In this document: in pieces, positions 16,928 through 28,135 of the stretch
Position numbering within the stretch: position 1 is the first letter of the stretch
How the letters are laid out: every line of letters starts with the position of its first letter
Origin: Methylovulum sp.
GTDB lineage: Bacteria; Pseudomonadota; Gammaproteobacteria; Methylococcales; Methylomonadaceae
NCBI GenBank assembly: GCA_030653435.1
Contig: JAURZI010000018.1
Coordinates: 1-45,203 of the forward strand
Reading direction: 5' to 3'
Length of the DNA: 45,203 nt
Translations under genes and position numbers: made by a program
Notes under the pieces: generated by a model
Told to the model about the DNA's origin: nothing
The model's input: only the letters and a program-made list of their open reading frames with translations
Databases searched by the model: none

Positions 16928-18226
16928 ATGAAAACATTACTCATCATCGGTTATGTCTGGCCAGAGCCAAAATCTTCCGCTGCGGGTGGTCGTATGCTGG
17001 AATTGATCCAATTATTTGCCACGGATCTGTGGCATATTGTGTTTGCATCTGCCGCTGCCCAATCTGAACACAGGGCTGACCTGTCTTGCCTAGGTGTTAT
17101 GGAGCAACCGATCATGCTCAATGATTCCAGTTTTAACGATTTTATTGCCGGATTAAAACCCGACGCCGTGTTATTCGACCGTTTTTTTACCGAAGAGCAA
17201 TTTGCGTGGCGTGTTGGACAAGCATGCCCGAACGCCTTACGCATCTTGGATACTGAAGATTTGCACAGCCTTCGCCATGTACGCCAGCAGTTGTTGAAAC
17301 AAGCGCAACAGCAAACTGCCCATGAAACAGATCGCCAAAGCGCCAATCCCGTTTTGGCAAGCCGCAGCGAACTATACGAACTCATGACCGTCAACGACAT
17401 GGCGCAACGCGAAATCGCCGCCATTTACCGCTGCGATATCACACTCATCATTTCCCAATATGAAGTCAGCTTGCTTACCGGTTATTTTTCAATCCCGAAG
17501 ACCTTGTTGCATTATTGTCCATTATTGTCCATAAAGGCCCCTGAACCCTCGGCATTGCCGGGCTTTGCTGACCGACAACACTTTATTTCCATAGGTAATT
17601 TTCGCCATGAGCCCAATTGGGATGCCGTGCTCTATTTAAAACATGCCATTTGGCCGCTCATCCGCGCGCAATCACCACAAGCCGAATTACATATTTACGG
17701 CGCCTACCCACCCCCTAAAGCAACACACCTACATCAACCCGGACAAGGTTTTTGCGTCAAAGGCTGGGCAGACGATGCCTTGCAGGTCATGCAAAACGCG
17801 CGTGTTTGTCTAGCACCTTTGCGCTTTGGCGCGGGCATTAAAGGCAAACTGATAGACGCCATGCGCTCAGGCACACCGAACGTGACCACAGGTATTGGCG
17901 CAGAGGCGATGCACGGCGGCTTGCCTTGGAGCGGGTTAATTGAACATAACGCTTGCGCTTTTGCGGATGCGGCGGTGCAGCTTTATAGCCACGAAGCCAG
18001 TTGGCGGCAATCCCAGCAACACGGATTCAACATCTTAAGCCAGTATTTCGCACAGGAAGATTATGCAAAGCTGTTAATCATGAGAGTATTGCAATTAAGG
18101 GAAAATCTAGCCCAAGAGCGCCGACAAAATTTTGTCGGCGCCTTATTGCGCCATCATTTTCATAAAAGCACACGCTATATGTCGTTGTGGATTGAGGCTA
18201 AGAATGCAAACAAGCCCGATAGTTGA
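16928..18226 (+). CDS. GT4-type glycosyltransferase
   Basis: About 432 residues from ATG 16928 (MKTLLIIGYVWPEPKSSAAGGRM). The frame extends upstream to GTG 16889 and TTG 16874; none has a good ribosome binding site. The N-terminal half is a GT-B Rossmann fold. The C-terminal half, residues ~225-370, matches the Glyco_trans_1_4 domain: FISIGNFRHEPNWDAVLYL, ELHIYGAYPP, GFCVKGWADDALQVMQNARV, APLRFGAGIKGKLIDAMRSGTPNV. These bind a nucleotide sugar. Donor and acceptor are unknown; it stands alone, not in a polysaccharide cluster. It converges on mnmA without a visible terminator. Confidence 0.85.
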   Translation: MKTLLIIGYVWPEPKSSAAGGRMLELIQLFATDLWHIVFASAAAQSEHRADLSCLGVMEQPIMLNDSSFNDFIAGLKPDAVLFDRFFTEEQFAWRVGQACPNALRILDTEDLHSLRHVRQQLLKQAQQQTAHETDRQSANPVLASRSELYELMTVNDMAQREIAAIYRCDITLIISQYEVSLLTGYFSIPKTLLHYCPLLSIKAPEPSALPGFADRQHFISIGNFRHEPNWDAVLYLKHAIWPLIRAQSPQAELHIYGAYPPPKATHLHQPGQGFCVKGWADDALQVMQNARVCLAPLRFGAGIKGKLIDAMRSGTPNVTTGIGAEAMHGGLPWSGLIEHNACAFADAAVQLYSHEASWRQSQQHGFNILSQYFAQEDYAKLLIMRVLQLRENLAQERRQNFVGALLRHHFHKSTRYMSLWIEAKNANKPDS

Positions 18227-18276
18227 GGCGGGCAGGGATGCTATATAAATAACGGTAACAAGGGACAACCACCACT

Positions 18277-19389
18277 TTACTGATTGTATCTGGACTCAAT
18301 AACCCCGCCACCCAAACAAATCTCACCATCATAAAACACCACCGACTGCCCCGGCGTAATCGCCCGTTGCGGCAAGTCGAACTCAGCCTTACATCGTCCG
18401 TTAGGTAGCGGCGACAGATAACAGGCCTGGTCGAACTGGCGGTAGCGGGTTTTCGCAGCACAACGTACAGCCCCTGTGAACAGCCGATTATTGCACCAAT
18501 CCAGATTGCCGGCCTCCAGCGTGTTATGCAACATCAACGGATGGTCGTGGCCTTGGCCGACGATCAACACATTATTGCCCAAATCCTTGTCCAGCACATA
18601 CCAGGGTTCATCAGGGGCATCTTTTACACCGCCTATGCCTAAGCCCTGGCGTTGCCCAAAGGTGTAATACATCAATCCATGATGTTTTCCGACTAGCAGA
18701 CCTTCCGGCGTACGCATTTCGCCGGGCTGGGTGGGCAAATAACGTTGCAGGAATTCCTTGAATTTGCGCTCGCCGATAAAGCAAATACCGGTGCTGTCTT
18801 TTTTCTTGTAGTTTTCAAATCCGGCTTGTTTGGCCAAGTCGCGAATTTCCGGTTTGTGCAAATGGCCAATAGGGAACAGCGTACGTGACAATGCTTTTTG
18901 CCCCAAGGTGTAAAGAAAATAGCTCTGCTCTTTATCGGGATCCAAGCCCTTTAATAAAAAATATTCACCCTCGTTCCCATAGCTCTGGCTTGGGAACGTA
19001 GCTACACGGGCATAATGGCCTGTAGCGATGTAATCCGCGCCTAAGTCGTCAATCGCATAATTTAAAAACGCTTTAAATTTAACGTGCTTATTGCAAAGAA
19101 TATCAGGATTGGGTGTACGCCCAGCCTGGAATTCCGACAAGAAGACCTCAAACACCTCGTCCCAGTATTCAGCAGCAAAATTGACTGTTTTTAGCGTAAT
19201 GCCCAGTTTATCGCAAACCTGCTGGGCATCGGCAAGATCCTGCATCGCAGTGCAGTATTCGGTGCCATCATCTTCTTCCCAGTTTTTCATGAACAAACCT
19301 GTAACCTGATGACCCTGCTCCAAAAGCAGCAACGCCGTCACCGAAGAATCGACACCGCCGGACATGCCGACGATTATGTTTTTACGCAT
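18277..19389 (-). CDS. mnmA: tRNA-specific 2-thiouridylase MnmA
   Basis: About 370 residues from ATG 19389. The PP-loop SGGVDSS lies near residue 10, and KNWEEDDG follows. The two cysteines of the catalytic pair are in [13 protein letters not shown] (near residue 102) and [12 protein letters not shown] (near residue 200). It thiolates uridine 34 of tRNA Lys, Glu and Gln, with sulfur from the IscS relay. The start overlaps the end of nudJ by 8 bases; nudJ-mnmA is also adjacent in Escherichia coli. hflD, which follows there, is missing here. Confidence 0.97.
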   Translation of the reverse strand: MRKNIIVGMSGGVDSSVTALLLLEQGHQVTGLFMKNWEEDDGTEYCTAMQDLADAQQVCDKLGITLKTVNFAAEYWDEVFEVFLSEFQAGRTPNPDILCNKHVKFKAFLNYAIDDLGADYIATGHYARVATFPSQSYGNEGEYFLLKGLDPDKEQSYFLYTLGQKALSRTLFPIGHLHKPEIRDLAKQAGFENYKKKDSTGICFIGERKFKEFLQRYLPTQPGEMRTPEGLLVGKHHGLMYYTFGQRQGLGIGGVKDAPDEPWYVLDKDLGNNVLIVGQGHDHPLMLHNTLEAGNLDWCNNRLFTGAVRCAAKTRYRQFDQACYLSPLPNGRCKAEFDLPQRAITPGQSVVFYDGEICLGGGVIESRYNQ

Positions 19390-19843
19390 AGTCAAGATCG
19401 AGAAATGAGGTGAGTAAGGTTAAAGGATAACGCTGTCCGCTCAGGTATTCGTCTATACTAATCAGCACCAACGGGCTACGCAACCGCTCCCGTTGCGATG
19501 CAATTTCAGCACGGGTCAGCCAGTGCGTAGCGACTATACCCTCATCCAAAGCTTGTCCAGGATTATGGCTATGGCAGGAACCTGCGAAACAAACCCTTAG
19601 AAAAGTCGGATAATCGGGATTTCTTCGCCACAGCTGTATAGAAATAATATGCTCAGGCTCAAATTGCCAAGCGGTTTCTTCATACGTTTCACGCTTGACT
19701 GCGGCAATCAAATCTTCGTTTTTTTCAAAATGCCCGGCCGGTTGGTTCAGCTGCAAGCCTCGCGGCGTTTCTTCCTCAACCAGCAAAAAACGCTGTCCCC
19801 GCTCGACAATAGCGGCAACAGTAACGTGTGGTTTCCAAACCAT
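19382..19843 (-). CDS. nudJ: Nudix hydrolase, phosphatase NudJ-type
   Basis: 153 residues from ATG 19843. It begins [25 protein letters not shown], the NudJ/YmfB beginning. The Nudix box is [20 protein letters not shown] followed by TAW; the last glycine of the consensus is replaced by alanine, as a minor variation. The enteric enzyme hydrolyses nucleoside di- and triphosphates and hydroxymethylpyrimidine pyrophosphate. The conserved position immediately before mnmA supports the assignment. Confidence 0.88.
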   Translation of the reverse strand: MVWKPHVTVAAIVERGQRFLLVEEETPRGLQLNQPAGHFEKNEDLIAAVKRETYEETAWQFEPEHIISIQLWRRNPDYPTFLRVCFAGSCHSHNPGQALDEGIVATHWLTRAEIASQRERLRSPLVLISIDEYLSGQRYPLTLLTSFLDLDYA

Positions 19844-19972
19844 CAATGAATTCCGATTTTAATAAAACCTGATATTTTACTCGATTTAGGCATATCATGT
19901 GGTAAAGATTGCGCTTTTAAGCAAGACCCGGCAGCGCGTTACGCCCGCGCATAATTTGTTATGGGCACAGAC

Positions 19973-20001
19973 TTGAAATAGTGGGCTATTAGCATTATGT
20001 T
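19973..20001 (+). promoter_or_regulatory. Candidate sigma-70 promoter of clpS-clpA
   Basis: TTGAAA (19973-19978) and TATGTT (19996-20001) lie 17 bases apart, about 33 bases before the clpS ATG. The match to the -35 is good and to the -10 fair. Confidence 0.5.
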
Positions 20002-20033
20002 AATACATCAGAAGTCCTTTTTTATTGGTTACT

Positions 20034-20357
20034 ATGTCCGATTTTGATCCGCTTGAAGATAATGATGACGGCTTGGCTCTCCAGGAAGCCAAACCTCAGC
20101 TAAAAAGGCCGCCTTTATATCGAGTTATCTTGTTGAATGATGATTTCACACCAATGGATTTTGTCATTGAGGTATTAATGGATTTTTTTGCCATGCCTGA
20201 AGAATTGGCAACTCAGGTCATGTTACAAATACATACGCAAGGGGTAGGCGTTTGCGGAACGTATACTAGGGATGTCGCCGAAACCAAAGTAGTTATTGTC
20301 AATGAGTATTCACGCGAGCATCAGCACCCTCTGTTGTGCTCGATGGAAGTTGTGTAA
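20034..20357 (+). CDS. clpS: ATP-dependent Clp protease adaptor ClpS
   Basis: 107 residues from ATG 20034; the frame could begin three codons earlier at a TTG. The core [27 protein letters not shown] and [15 protein letters not shown] carry the substrate-recognition residues of ClpS (the DD pair in LNDDFTPM and the hydrophobic pocket). It delivers proteins with N-terminal Phe, Leu, Trp or Tyr to ClpAP. It is followed by clpA after 12 bases and belongs to the same operon. Confidence 0.97.
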   Translation: MSDFDPLEDNDDGLALQEAKPQLKRPPLYRVILLNDDFTPMDFVIEVLMDFFAMPEELATQVMLQIHTQGVGVCGTYTRDVAETKVVIVNEYSREHQHPLLCSMEVV

Positions 20358-20369
20358 ATTGGAGCATTT

Positions 20370-22637
20370 ATGTTAAGCAAAGAACTTGAAGTTACGTTGA
20401 ATACCGCCTTTAAAAATGCCCATGATAAACGTCATGAATTTATCACCGTTGAACATTTGCTACTGGCGCTGCTCGACAATATCGCCGCAGAAACTGTCAT
20501 GAAAGCCTGTGGTTGCAACATCAAACTGTTACGCGGGCAATTATCGCAGTTTATTGATGAAACCATGTCATTAATTCCCCAAGGCATACAGCGCGAAACC
20601 CAGCCTACACTAGGCTTTCAGCGTGTATTGCAACGTGCGGTTTTTCATGTGCAAGCTTCCGACAAAAAAGAAGTGACTGGCGCCAATTTATTTGTTGCCT
20701 TATTCAGTGAGCAAGATTCCCACGCGGTATATCTGTTAAACAAACAAGATATTTCACGGCTCGATGTCGTAAATTATCTGGCCCATGGCATTTCAAAAAC
20801 CGACCATGAGAACACGTCACCCCATGACCGTGCAACAGAAGCCGGCGGACCTGAAACCGATGCGGGCAGCCCATTGGAGAAATACGCGACGAACCTTAAC
20901 GAAGAGGCTTTGCAAGGGCGGATTGACCCGTTAATTGGCAGGGATCTTGAAATTGACCGCACGATACAGACGTTGTGCCGCCGCCGCAAAAACAACCCGC
21001 TATTGGTCGGCGAAGCCGGGGTTGGCAAGACCGCTATAGCAGAAGGACTGGCAAAAAAGATTGTTGAAGAACAGGTGCCTGACGTGCTGATGAACAGTGT
21101 CATTTACTCGTTGGACTTAGGTGCATTGGTTGCCGGCACGAAATACCGTGGCGATTTTGAAAAGCGTCTTAAGGCGCTGATCAACCAGTTAAAAAAAGAA
21201 CCGGATGCTATCCTGTTTATCGATGAGATTCATACCATTATCGGCGCAGGCTCTGCGTCGGGTGGTGTTATGGATGCCTCCAATTTATTGAAACCGGCAT
21301 TGGCCTCAGGCCAATTGCGTTGCATAGGCTCCACCACTTATCAGGAGTACCGGGGCGTTTTTGAGAAAGACCACGCGCTCGCGCGACGTTTCCAGAAAGT
21401 CGATGTACTGGAGCCTTCCGTTGCAGATACCATATTAATTTTAAAAGGTTTGAAATCGCGTTTTGAAGAACATCATGATGTCAAATATTCCTCTGAAGCA
21501 TTGCGTTTGGCTGCGGAATTGTCTGATAGGTATATCACCGACCGACATTTGCCCGATAAAGCCATTGATGTGATTGATGAGGCAGGCGCCAAACAGCGTA
21601 TGACTGCGGAAACAGAACGCAAGCAGTTAATTGATAGCGCCGAAATAGAAGAGATCGTATCAAAAATAGCCCGTGTACCAGCTAAATCAGTTTCTTCCAA
21701 CGATATAGACAAGCTCGCCAATCTGGAAAAAAACCTGAAAATGTTGGTGTTTGGTCAAGAAGAAGCCATTTCCGCACTGGCCTCGGCAATAAAATTATCG
21801 CGCGCAGGATTGCGTGACAGCCAAAAAACCATAGGCTCGTTTCTGTTTGCAGGGCCTACCGGCGTCGGCAAGACCGAAGTCACCCGACAACTAGCCAAGA
21901 TATTGGGCGTCGAACTCATCCGTTTTGATATGTCTGAATACATGGAACGCCACACGGTATCCAGACTCATAGGTGCGCCTCCAGGCTATGTCGGTTTCGA
22001 CCAGGGCGGCTTATTGACCGAACAGGTGACTAAACACCCACATGCCGTTTTGTTGCTGGATGAACTGGAAAAAGCACACCCTGATGTTTTTAATCTGTTA
22101 TTGCAGGTGATGGATCACGGCTCATTAACTGACAATAACGGACGTAAGGCCGATTTCCGCAATATTATCATGGTGATGACAACTAATGCCGGGGCAGAAG
22201 AAGGCAGCCGAGCATCCATAGGATTTACCCATCAAGACCATGCCACCGACAGTTTAAAAGTAATCGAAAAAGGTTTTTCACCTGAGTTCCGCAACCGCCT
22301 AGATGCCATTATCCAATTCAAACCTCTGGACATTTCAATCGTTGGGCATGTCGTTGATAAATTTATCTTTGAGCTGGAAGCCCTGCTTTCAGACAAGCAG
22401 GTCACGCTGACGTTAGATACCGATGCACGGTTGTGGTTGGCAGAAAATGGTTGCGATCCCAAAATGGGGGCTAGGCCGATGGCGCGGTTAATCCAGGAAA
22501 AAATCAAAAAGCCTCTGGCGAACGACTTGCTGTTTGGCAAGCTGGCACACGGCGGCCATGTCACTATCTATGTGGAGAATAATGAGCTCGCCTTTGCGAT
22601 AGAAAGCAAGGAGCTGGTGGTTTCGGAAAACAGCTAA
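20370..22637 (+). CDS. clpA: ATP-dependent Clp protease ATP-binding subunit ClpA
   Basis: 755 residues, the normal length. An N-terminal Clp repeat domain (residues 1-145) binds ClpS. Two AAA+ modules follow, with Walker A motifs GEAGVGKT (~residue 215) and GPTGVGKT (~residue 497), Walker B ILFIDEIH and LLLDELEKAHPDVF, and the D2 small domain at the end. It unfolds substrates for ClpP. GGAG lies 6 bases before the ATG. clpP is not in the window. Confidence 0.98.
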   Translation: MLSKELEVTLNTAFKNAHDKRHEFITVEHLLLALLDNIAAETVMKACGCNIKLLRGQLSQFIDETMSLIPQGIQRETQPTLGFQRVLQRAVFHVQASDKKEVTGANLFVALFSEQDSHAVYLLNKQDISRLDVVNYLAHGISKTDHENTSPHDRATEAGGPETDAGSPLEKYATNLNEEALQGRIDPLIGRDLEIDRTIQTLCRRRKNNPLLVGEAGVGKTAIAEGLAKKIVEEQVPDVLMNSVIYSLDLGALVAGTKYRGDFEKRLKALINQLKKEPDAILFIDEIHTIIGAGSASGGVMDASNLLKPALASGQLRCIGSTTYQEYRGVFEKDHALARRFQKVDVLEPSVADTILILKGLKSRFEEHHDVKYSSEALRLAAELSDRYITDRHLPDKAIDVIDEAGAKQRMTAETERKQLIDSAEIEEIVSKIARVPAKSVSSNDIDKLANLEKNLKMLVFGQEEAISALASAIKLSRAGLRDSQKTIGSFLFAGPTGVGKTEVTRQLAKILGVELIRFDMSEYMERHTVSRLIGAPPGYVGFDQGGLLTEQVTKHPHAVLLLDELEKAHPDVFNLLLQVMDHGSLTDNNGRKADFRNIIMVMTTNAGAEEGSRASIGFTHQDHATDSLKVIEKGFSPEFRNRLDAIIQFKPLDISIVGHVVDKFIFELEALLSDKQVTLTLDTDARLWLAENGCDPKMGARPMARLIQEKIKKPLANDLLFGKLAHGGHVTIYVENNELAFAIESKELVVSENS

Positions 22638-22646
22638 GAAACAGGA

Positions 22647-22712
22647 CGTATGCGCTCTGTTCTACGTGTGGGGTAGGATTGCCCACAAGGAGCGGTGGGG
22701 CTAGCGCATACG
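22647..22712. repeat. Nested inverted repeats between convergent clpA and infA
   Basis: CGTATGCGC (22647-22655) after clpA is the perfect reverse complement of 22704-22712, which overlaps the last codons of infA. Inside it TGTGGG and CCCACA flank a 9-base loop (GTAGGATTG). A two-storey cruciform is possible. There is no clear T-run for either gene. Confidence 0.5.
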
Positions 22713-22919
22713 GAATGAGATACGGCCTTTGCTTAAATCATAAGGTGTCATTTCTACCTTAACACTATCGCCAGTCAGGATGCGGATATAATGTTTACGC
22801 ATTTTGCCTGAGATGTGCGCTGTAACGATATGTCCATTCTCCAACTGCACCCGAAACATGGTGTTTGGAAGCGTATCTATGACCTTTCCTTCCATTTCAA
22901 TTTGATCTTCTTTTGCCAT
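22701..22919 (-). CDS. infA: Translation initiation factor IF-1
   Basis: 72 residues, exactly the standard length, from ATG 22919 with GAGGT 8 bases upstream. The single OB-fold domain [38 protein letters not shown] and [13 protein letters not shown] is almost universal. IF-1 sits in the A site of the 30S subunit during initiation. The frame continues 24 codons further upstream but that extension is not part of the family. The order clpS-clpA / infA with aat nearby is as in Escherichia coli. Confidence 0.98.
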   Translation of the reverse strand: MAKEDQIEMEGKVIDTLPNTMFRVQLENGHIVTAHISGKMRKHYIRILTGDSVKVEMTPYDLSKGRISFRMR

Positions 22920-23003
22920 CTGTATTACCTCAATTATTAAAAGTGCCCATAATACCACAAGCGCCTTTTTAACAACAGAAGTGTGCGGCAAAAAAGCGCC
23001 GTT

Positions 23004-23705
23004 TTAAACAGGCATATCGACCCACTGATTCTCGACCAATAGCTGCATCGGCTGGTAAGCGCTTTTATATTCCATTTTTTTACAACCTTTAATCCAAAAA
23101 CCCAGATATAAAAACTCCCGCTGTTGTTTCCTCAGTTGCTCTATTTGCCATAGCACAGCATAAACACCAGGACTTAGGCTCGCAAATTTCGGTTCAAAAA
23201 AAGTATAAACGGCTGACCATGAATCCTGAAACAGGTCGATAACAGCAACACCGGCCAGTTCATCATAGATTAAAAATTCGACAAATTGGGTGTCACTCCA
23301 TGCGCTGCTTAAAAATCCCAAATAATCGTCTGGGCTGGAATGCGCCATATCGCCGTCGCGATGGCGAGTGGCCTGATAACGCATATACATCTCGTAATGA
23401 GCCTGATCAAAAACTGGCGGCTTGATGATCGCCTGTGTACCGGTGTTTTTTTTCCAGCAACGCTGCTGAGCCCTGTTGGGCTTGAAACGGCTAACAACCA
23501 ATCTTGACGGCAAGCACGCCGAGCACTGTCGGCAATAAGGCTTATAAACATCATCTCCGCTACGGCGAAAACCTTGCCTGATCAACTGGGCATAAAGCGC
23601 TGGCGTTAATGTACAAGAAGGATGGACGAAAGCGGAGCGGGCGACTTTACCATCGAGATAGCTGCAATCATGTTCCTGCGTCAAGAATAGTGGTATGGAA
23701 GTCAT
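23004..23705 (-). CDS. bpt: Aspartate/glutamate leucyltransferase (arginyltransferase family, Bpt)
   Basis: 233 residues from ATG 23705, which shares ATGA with the aat stop codon. The N-terminal CSYLDGKVARSAF and the paired cysteines in YKPYCRQCSACLPSR form the ATE_N domain; SDDYLGFLSSAWSDT-type and WIKGCKKMEYKSAYQP parts form the C-terminal GNAT-like ATE_C domain. In bacteria the Bpt form adds Leu to proteins with N-terminal Asp or Glu, creating a ClpS-readable degron. Whether Leu or Arg is donated cannot be read directly; Leu is expected from the Proteobacterial type. Confidence 0.93.
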   Translation of the reverse strand: MTSIPLFLTQEHDCSYLDGKVARSAFVHPSCTLTPALYAQLIRQGFRRSGDDVYKPYCRQCSACLPSRLVVSRFKPNRAQQRCWKKNTGTQAIIKPPVFDQAHYEMYMRYQATRHRDGDMAHSSPDDYLGFLSSAWSDTQFVEFLIYDELAGVAVIDLFQDSWSAVYTFFEPKFASLSPGVYAVLWQIEQLRKQQREFLYLGFWIKGCKKMEYKSAYQPMQLLVENQWVDMPV

Positions 23706-24397
23706 TGGACGCGCCAAGCCACCGGATCAATAGGCTGATCGCAATAGCGGTCGAGTAATTGTATGAAATAATCCCGATCTATTTCTTCAGCGCCTAACCG
23801 GGTTAAATGCTGGGTATGCACTTGACAGTCTATCAGCTGATAGCCCCAGCATTTCAGCCGCCCCACCAAGACGGCAAAAGCGACTTTGGAAGCATCCGTA
23901 CGGCTATGGAACATCGATTCACCAAAAAATACCTGCCCTAACGCGACACCGTACAAACCACCAACCAGCTCCCCGTCCTGCCATGCTTCCACAGAATGTG
24001 CCATGCCACACTGATGCAAATCATTATAAGCCCGTTTGATGTCCTCAGTGATCCATGTCCCGGCATCTTCCGCCCTAAGTTCCGCGCAGGCATTAACTAC
24101 GTCATCAAAAGCCTGGTCGAACGTCACCGAAAAACTGTTTTTACGCAAGGTCTTCTGTAAACTGCGCGAAACCAGCAGGTGCTCTGGAAACAACACCAAC
24201 CTGGGATCGGGCGACCACCATAAGATCGGCTCGCCAGGGTTATACCACGGAAAAATGCCATGCCGATAGGCATTGATCAAGCGTATTTTTGACAAGCATC
24301 CTCCTATCGCAAGCAAGCCGTCGGGCTCTGTCAGGGCTTTCTTTACAGAAGGGAAATCCTGTCCCGGATTTTTAGGATTTAGGATAGTCAATTTCAT
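23702..24397 (-). CDS. aat: Leucyl/phenylalanyl-tRNA-protein transferase
   Basis: 231 residues from ATG 24397. EPDGLLAIGGCLS, YRHGIFPWYNPGEPILWWSP, EDAGTWITEDIKRAYNDLH and GGLYGVALGQVFFGESMF are the hallmark blocks of Aat. It adds Leu or Phe to proteins beginning with Lys or Arg and so feeds ClpS-ClpAP, encoded 1-4 kb away. The reading frame continues to a TTG upstream (24427), but the family starts near the ATG. Overlaps bpt by 4 bases. Confidence 0.97.
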   Translation of the reverse strand: MKLTILNPKNPGQDFPSVKKALTEPDGLLAIGGCLSKIRLINAYRHGIFPWYNPGEPILWWSPDPRLVLFPEHLLVSRSLQKTLRKNSFSVTFDQAFDDVVNACAELRAEDAGTWITEDIKRAYNDLHQCGMAHSVEAWQDGELVGGLYGVALGQVFFGESMFHSRTDASKVAFAVLVGRLKCWGYQLIDCQVHTQHLTRLGAEEIDRDYFIQLLDRYCDQPIDPVAWRVQ

Positions 24398-24949
24398 GGG
24401 TATGCTATAAAAATGTCTGGGTCGCAACCTTGATCATCAAACAAGCTGATTGTCGAGATTTGGTCACCTCGTTAGACGGCAAGAAACACCTCATAGCAGG
24501 AAAAAGCAACAGCCCGCTTGTTAATCGTTTTTTAGACAACCGTTTAAACTGACACAAACGTCTAGGTATGCGGTGAAATCCTGACAACAGGAGCTCGATA
24601 TTGGCTTTAATGATTATTGTGGCTTATGCGGGATGGATGCCGAAATCGAATAGACCAAGCAACTTAAATTTACACCGCAACGTTAACAACTTGTTTTAAA
24701 AATTTCCCGATAAAAACAACTGAATTTGAAACCCTATTCGCCGTTATAACCGAAGATAAAATTATAAAAAGAACCCTTTTCAATAGCCATGCCTAGACGT
24801 AAGACGCTGATTTATAAATATTAAATACCTTTAAAACACACACTAAGCATTGCGATGACTAGCCATCCCTGTCGCTTGACTCGTATGGCGGGCAGCGCTT
24901 ATACCCCACCGATCAACCCGTGTACAATCTGCGCAGCCAATGCTAGCCG
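24398..24949. other. Intergenic region, no gene seen
   Basis: 552 bases between proB and aat, both on the minus strand. It is AT-rich around 24660-24840. I find no ORF with coding character, no tRNA-like T-arm and no convincing terminator for proB. The aat promoter must lie here, but no clean -35/-10 pair stands out. Confidence 0.5.
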
Positions 24950-27095
<2,146 letters not shown>

Positions 27096-27210
27096 TCACA
27101 GCAGTATTTATAATCAATCGAAGGCGCTTCATCGAACATATCCCCGTGTTATCCATCCGTTTAAGAATAGCTAACACTCCCATCTCAGATATATATCCTG
27201 ACGATCACCC

Positions 27211-27250
27211 AAAAACAAAAAAAGCCCCGCCTTAAAGGGCGGAGCTTTTT
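27211..27250 (-). terminator. Intrinsic terminator after rpmA
   Basis: AGCTCCGCC and GGCGGGGCT pair (one mismatch) around a short AT-rich loop (27223-27246), followed on the minus strand by TTTTTTTGTTTTT. On the plus strand the stem is followed by five T residues, so it might work both ways. Confidence 0.85.
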
Positions 27251-27291
27251 AAGCCGCTTAAATCAGCCGAATTAACTGCGGCTGGTAAATC

Positions 27292-27549
27292 CTACGCAGC
27301 AACAACGCTAACAAATTTACGATTTTTAGGGCCTTTGACTTGAAAGACCACTCTGCCTTCAGCAGTCGCAAACAAAGTATGGTCTTTGCCACAACCAACA
27401 TTATCGCCTGGATGAAAATGTGTGCCACGTTGACGAACAATAATATTGCCCGCATCGACAATTTCACCGCCATAACGCTTGACGCCAAGCCTTTTCGCAT
27501 TTGAATCGCGACCGTTACGGGTACTACCACCAGCTTTCTTATGAGCCAT
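27292..27549 (-). CDS. rpmA: 50S ribosomal protein L27
   Basis: 85 residues, the usual size. It begins [22 protein letters not shown], with no N-terminal extension needing cleavage, and contains [20 protein letters not shown]27 reaches the peptidyl transferase centre. It lies 14 bases after rplU. Confidence 0.98.
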   Translation of the reverse strand: MAHKKAGGSTRNGRDSNAKRLGVKRYGGEIVDAGNIIVRQRGTHFHPGDNVGCGKDHTLFATAEGRVVFQVKGPKNRKFVSVVAA

Positions 27550-27563
27550 TGCTTAACTCCTGA

Positions 27564-27875
27564 TTATGCAGAAATGCCAGTAATCTGGACTTCTGTGTAA
27601 TATTGACGATGCCCCATTTGTTTCATGTGGTGCTTACGTCGTCTAAATTTAATTATTTTGATTTTTTTATGCCTGCCTTGAGACATAACTGTTGCCGTTA
27701 CCTTTCCGCCTTCAATAAAAGGTAAACCAACTGTAACCGCATCACCGGACTGAATCATGAGCACTTTATCAAATTCAATGCTGTCGCCCGTGCCCAGCTC
27801 CAGCTTTTCTATTTTTAAGGTAGTACCTTCTTCAACGCGGTACTGTTTACCACCTGTTTGAATTACCGCATACAT
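27564..27875 (-). CDS. rplU: 50S ribosomal protein L21
   Basis: 103 residues from ATG 27875, which has GGAG 9 bases upstream; the frame runs 6 codons further up without family support. [17 protein letters not shown] and the basic [15 protein letters not shown] region are diagnostic. First gene of the rplU-rpmA unit. Confidence 0.98.
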   Translation of the reverse strand: MYAVIQTGGKQYRVEEGTTLKIEKLELGTGDSIEFDKVLMIQSGDAVTVGLPFIEGGKVTATVMSQGRHKKIKIIKFRRRKHHMKQMGHRQYYTEVQITGISA

Positions 27876-27922
27876 CGGCGTAAGCTCCGTCAAGCATAAA
27901 TCTGTTATTAAGTGAACAGATG

Positions 27923-27951
27923 ATTATATTTTTAAAAACGCATTGGGTCAA
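27923..27951 (-). promoter_or_regulatory. Strong sigma-70 promoter of rplU-rpmA
   Basis: On the minus strand TTGACC (27951-27946) and a perfect TATAAT (27928-27923) are 17 bases apart. The start would fall about 40 bases before the rplU ATG. A 7-bp inverted repeat, ATCTGTT/AACAGAT (27900-27921), spans the predicted start and could be an operator. Confidence 0.8.
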
Positions 27952-28047
27952 CTAAAAGCTAACCCAACACCACAAAATCCTCTTTAGTAGCCTATCACCA
28001 CATTCCTCATTACTGTTGTTTATCCAATAGCATGGGCGGTTACTTTT

Positions 28048-28105
28048 TATTGCGGTATAATAACGCAATAAACGGCTATTTCATAGTGATGACTACGAAA
28101 TAGCC
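28048..28105 (+). promoter_or_regulatory. Two consecutive palindromes upstream of ispB
   Basis: TATTGCG/CGCAATA (28048-28054, 28064-28070) encloses TATAAT on the plus strand. Three bases later GGCTATTTC (28074-28082) pairs with GAAATAGCC (28097-28105), with an inner TAGT/ACTA stem. The second palindrome lies about 30 bases before the ispB ATG. The first may be an operator over the -10 of ispB; the -35 is poor. Confidence 0.5.
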
Positions 28106-28135
28106 CCAATCTTATATTTAATATAACTCTAAATA

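Noticed and set aside
24398-24949. Possible tRNA gene between proB and aat (a serine tRNA lies near clpA/infA in Escherichia coli)
   Set aside because: No GTTCGAATCC-like T-arm or acceptor stem is found in this gap or between clpA and infA.
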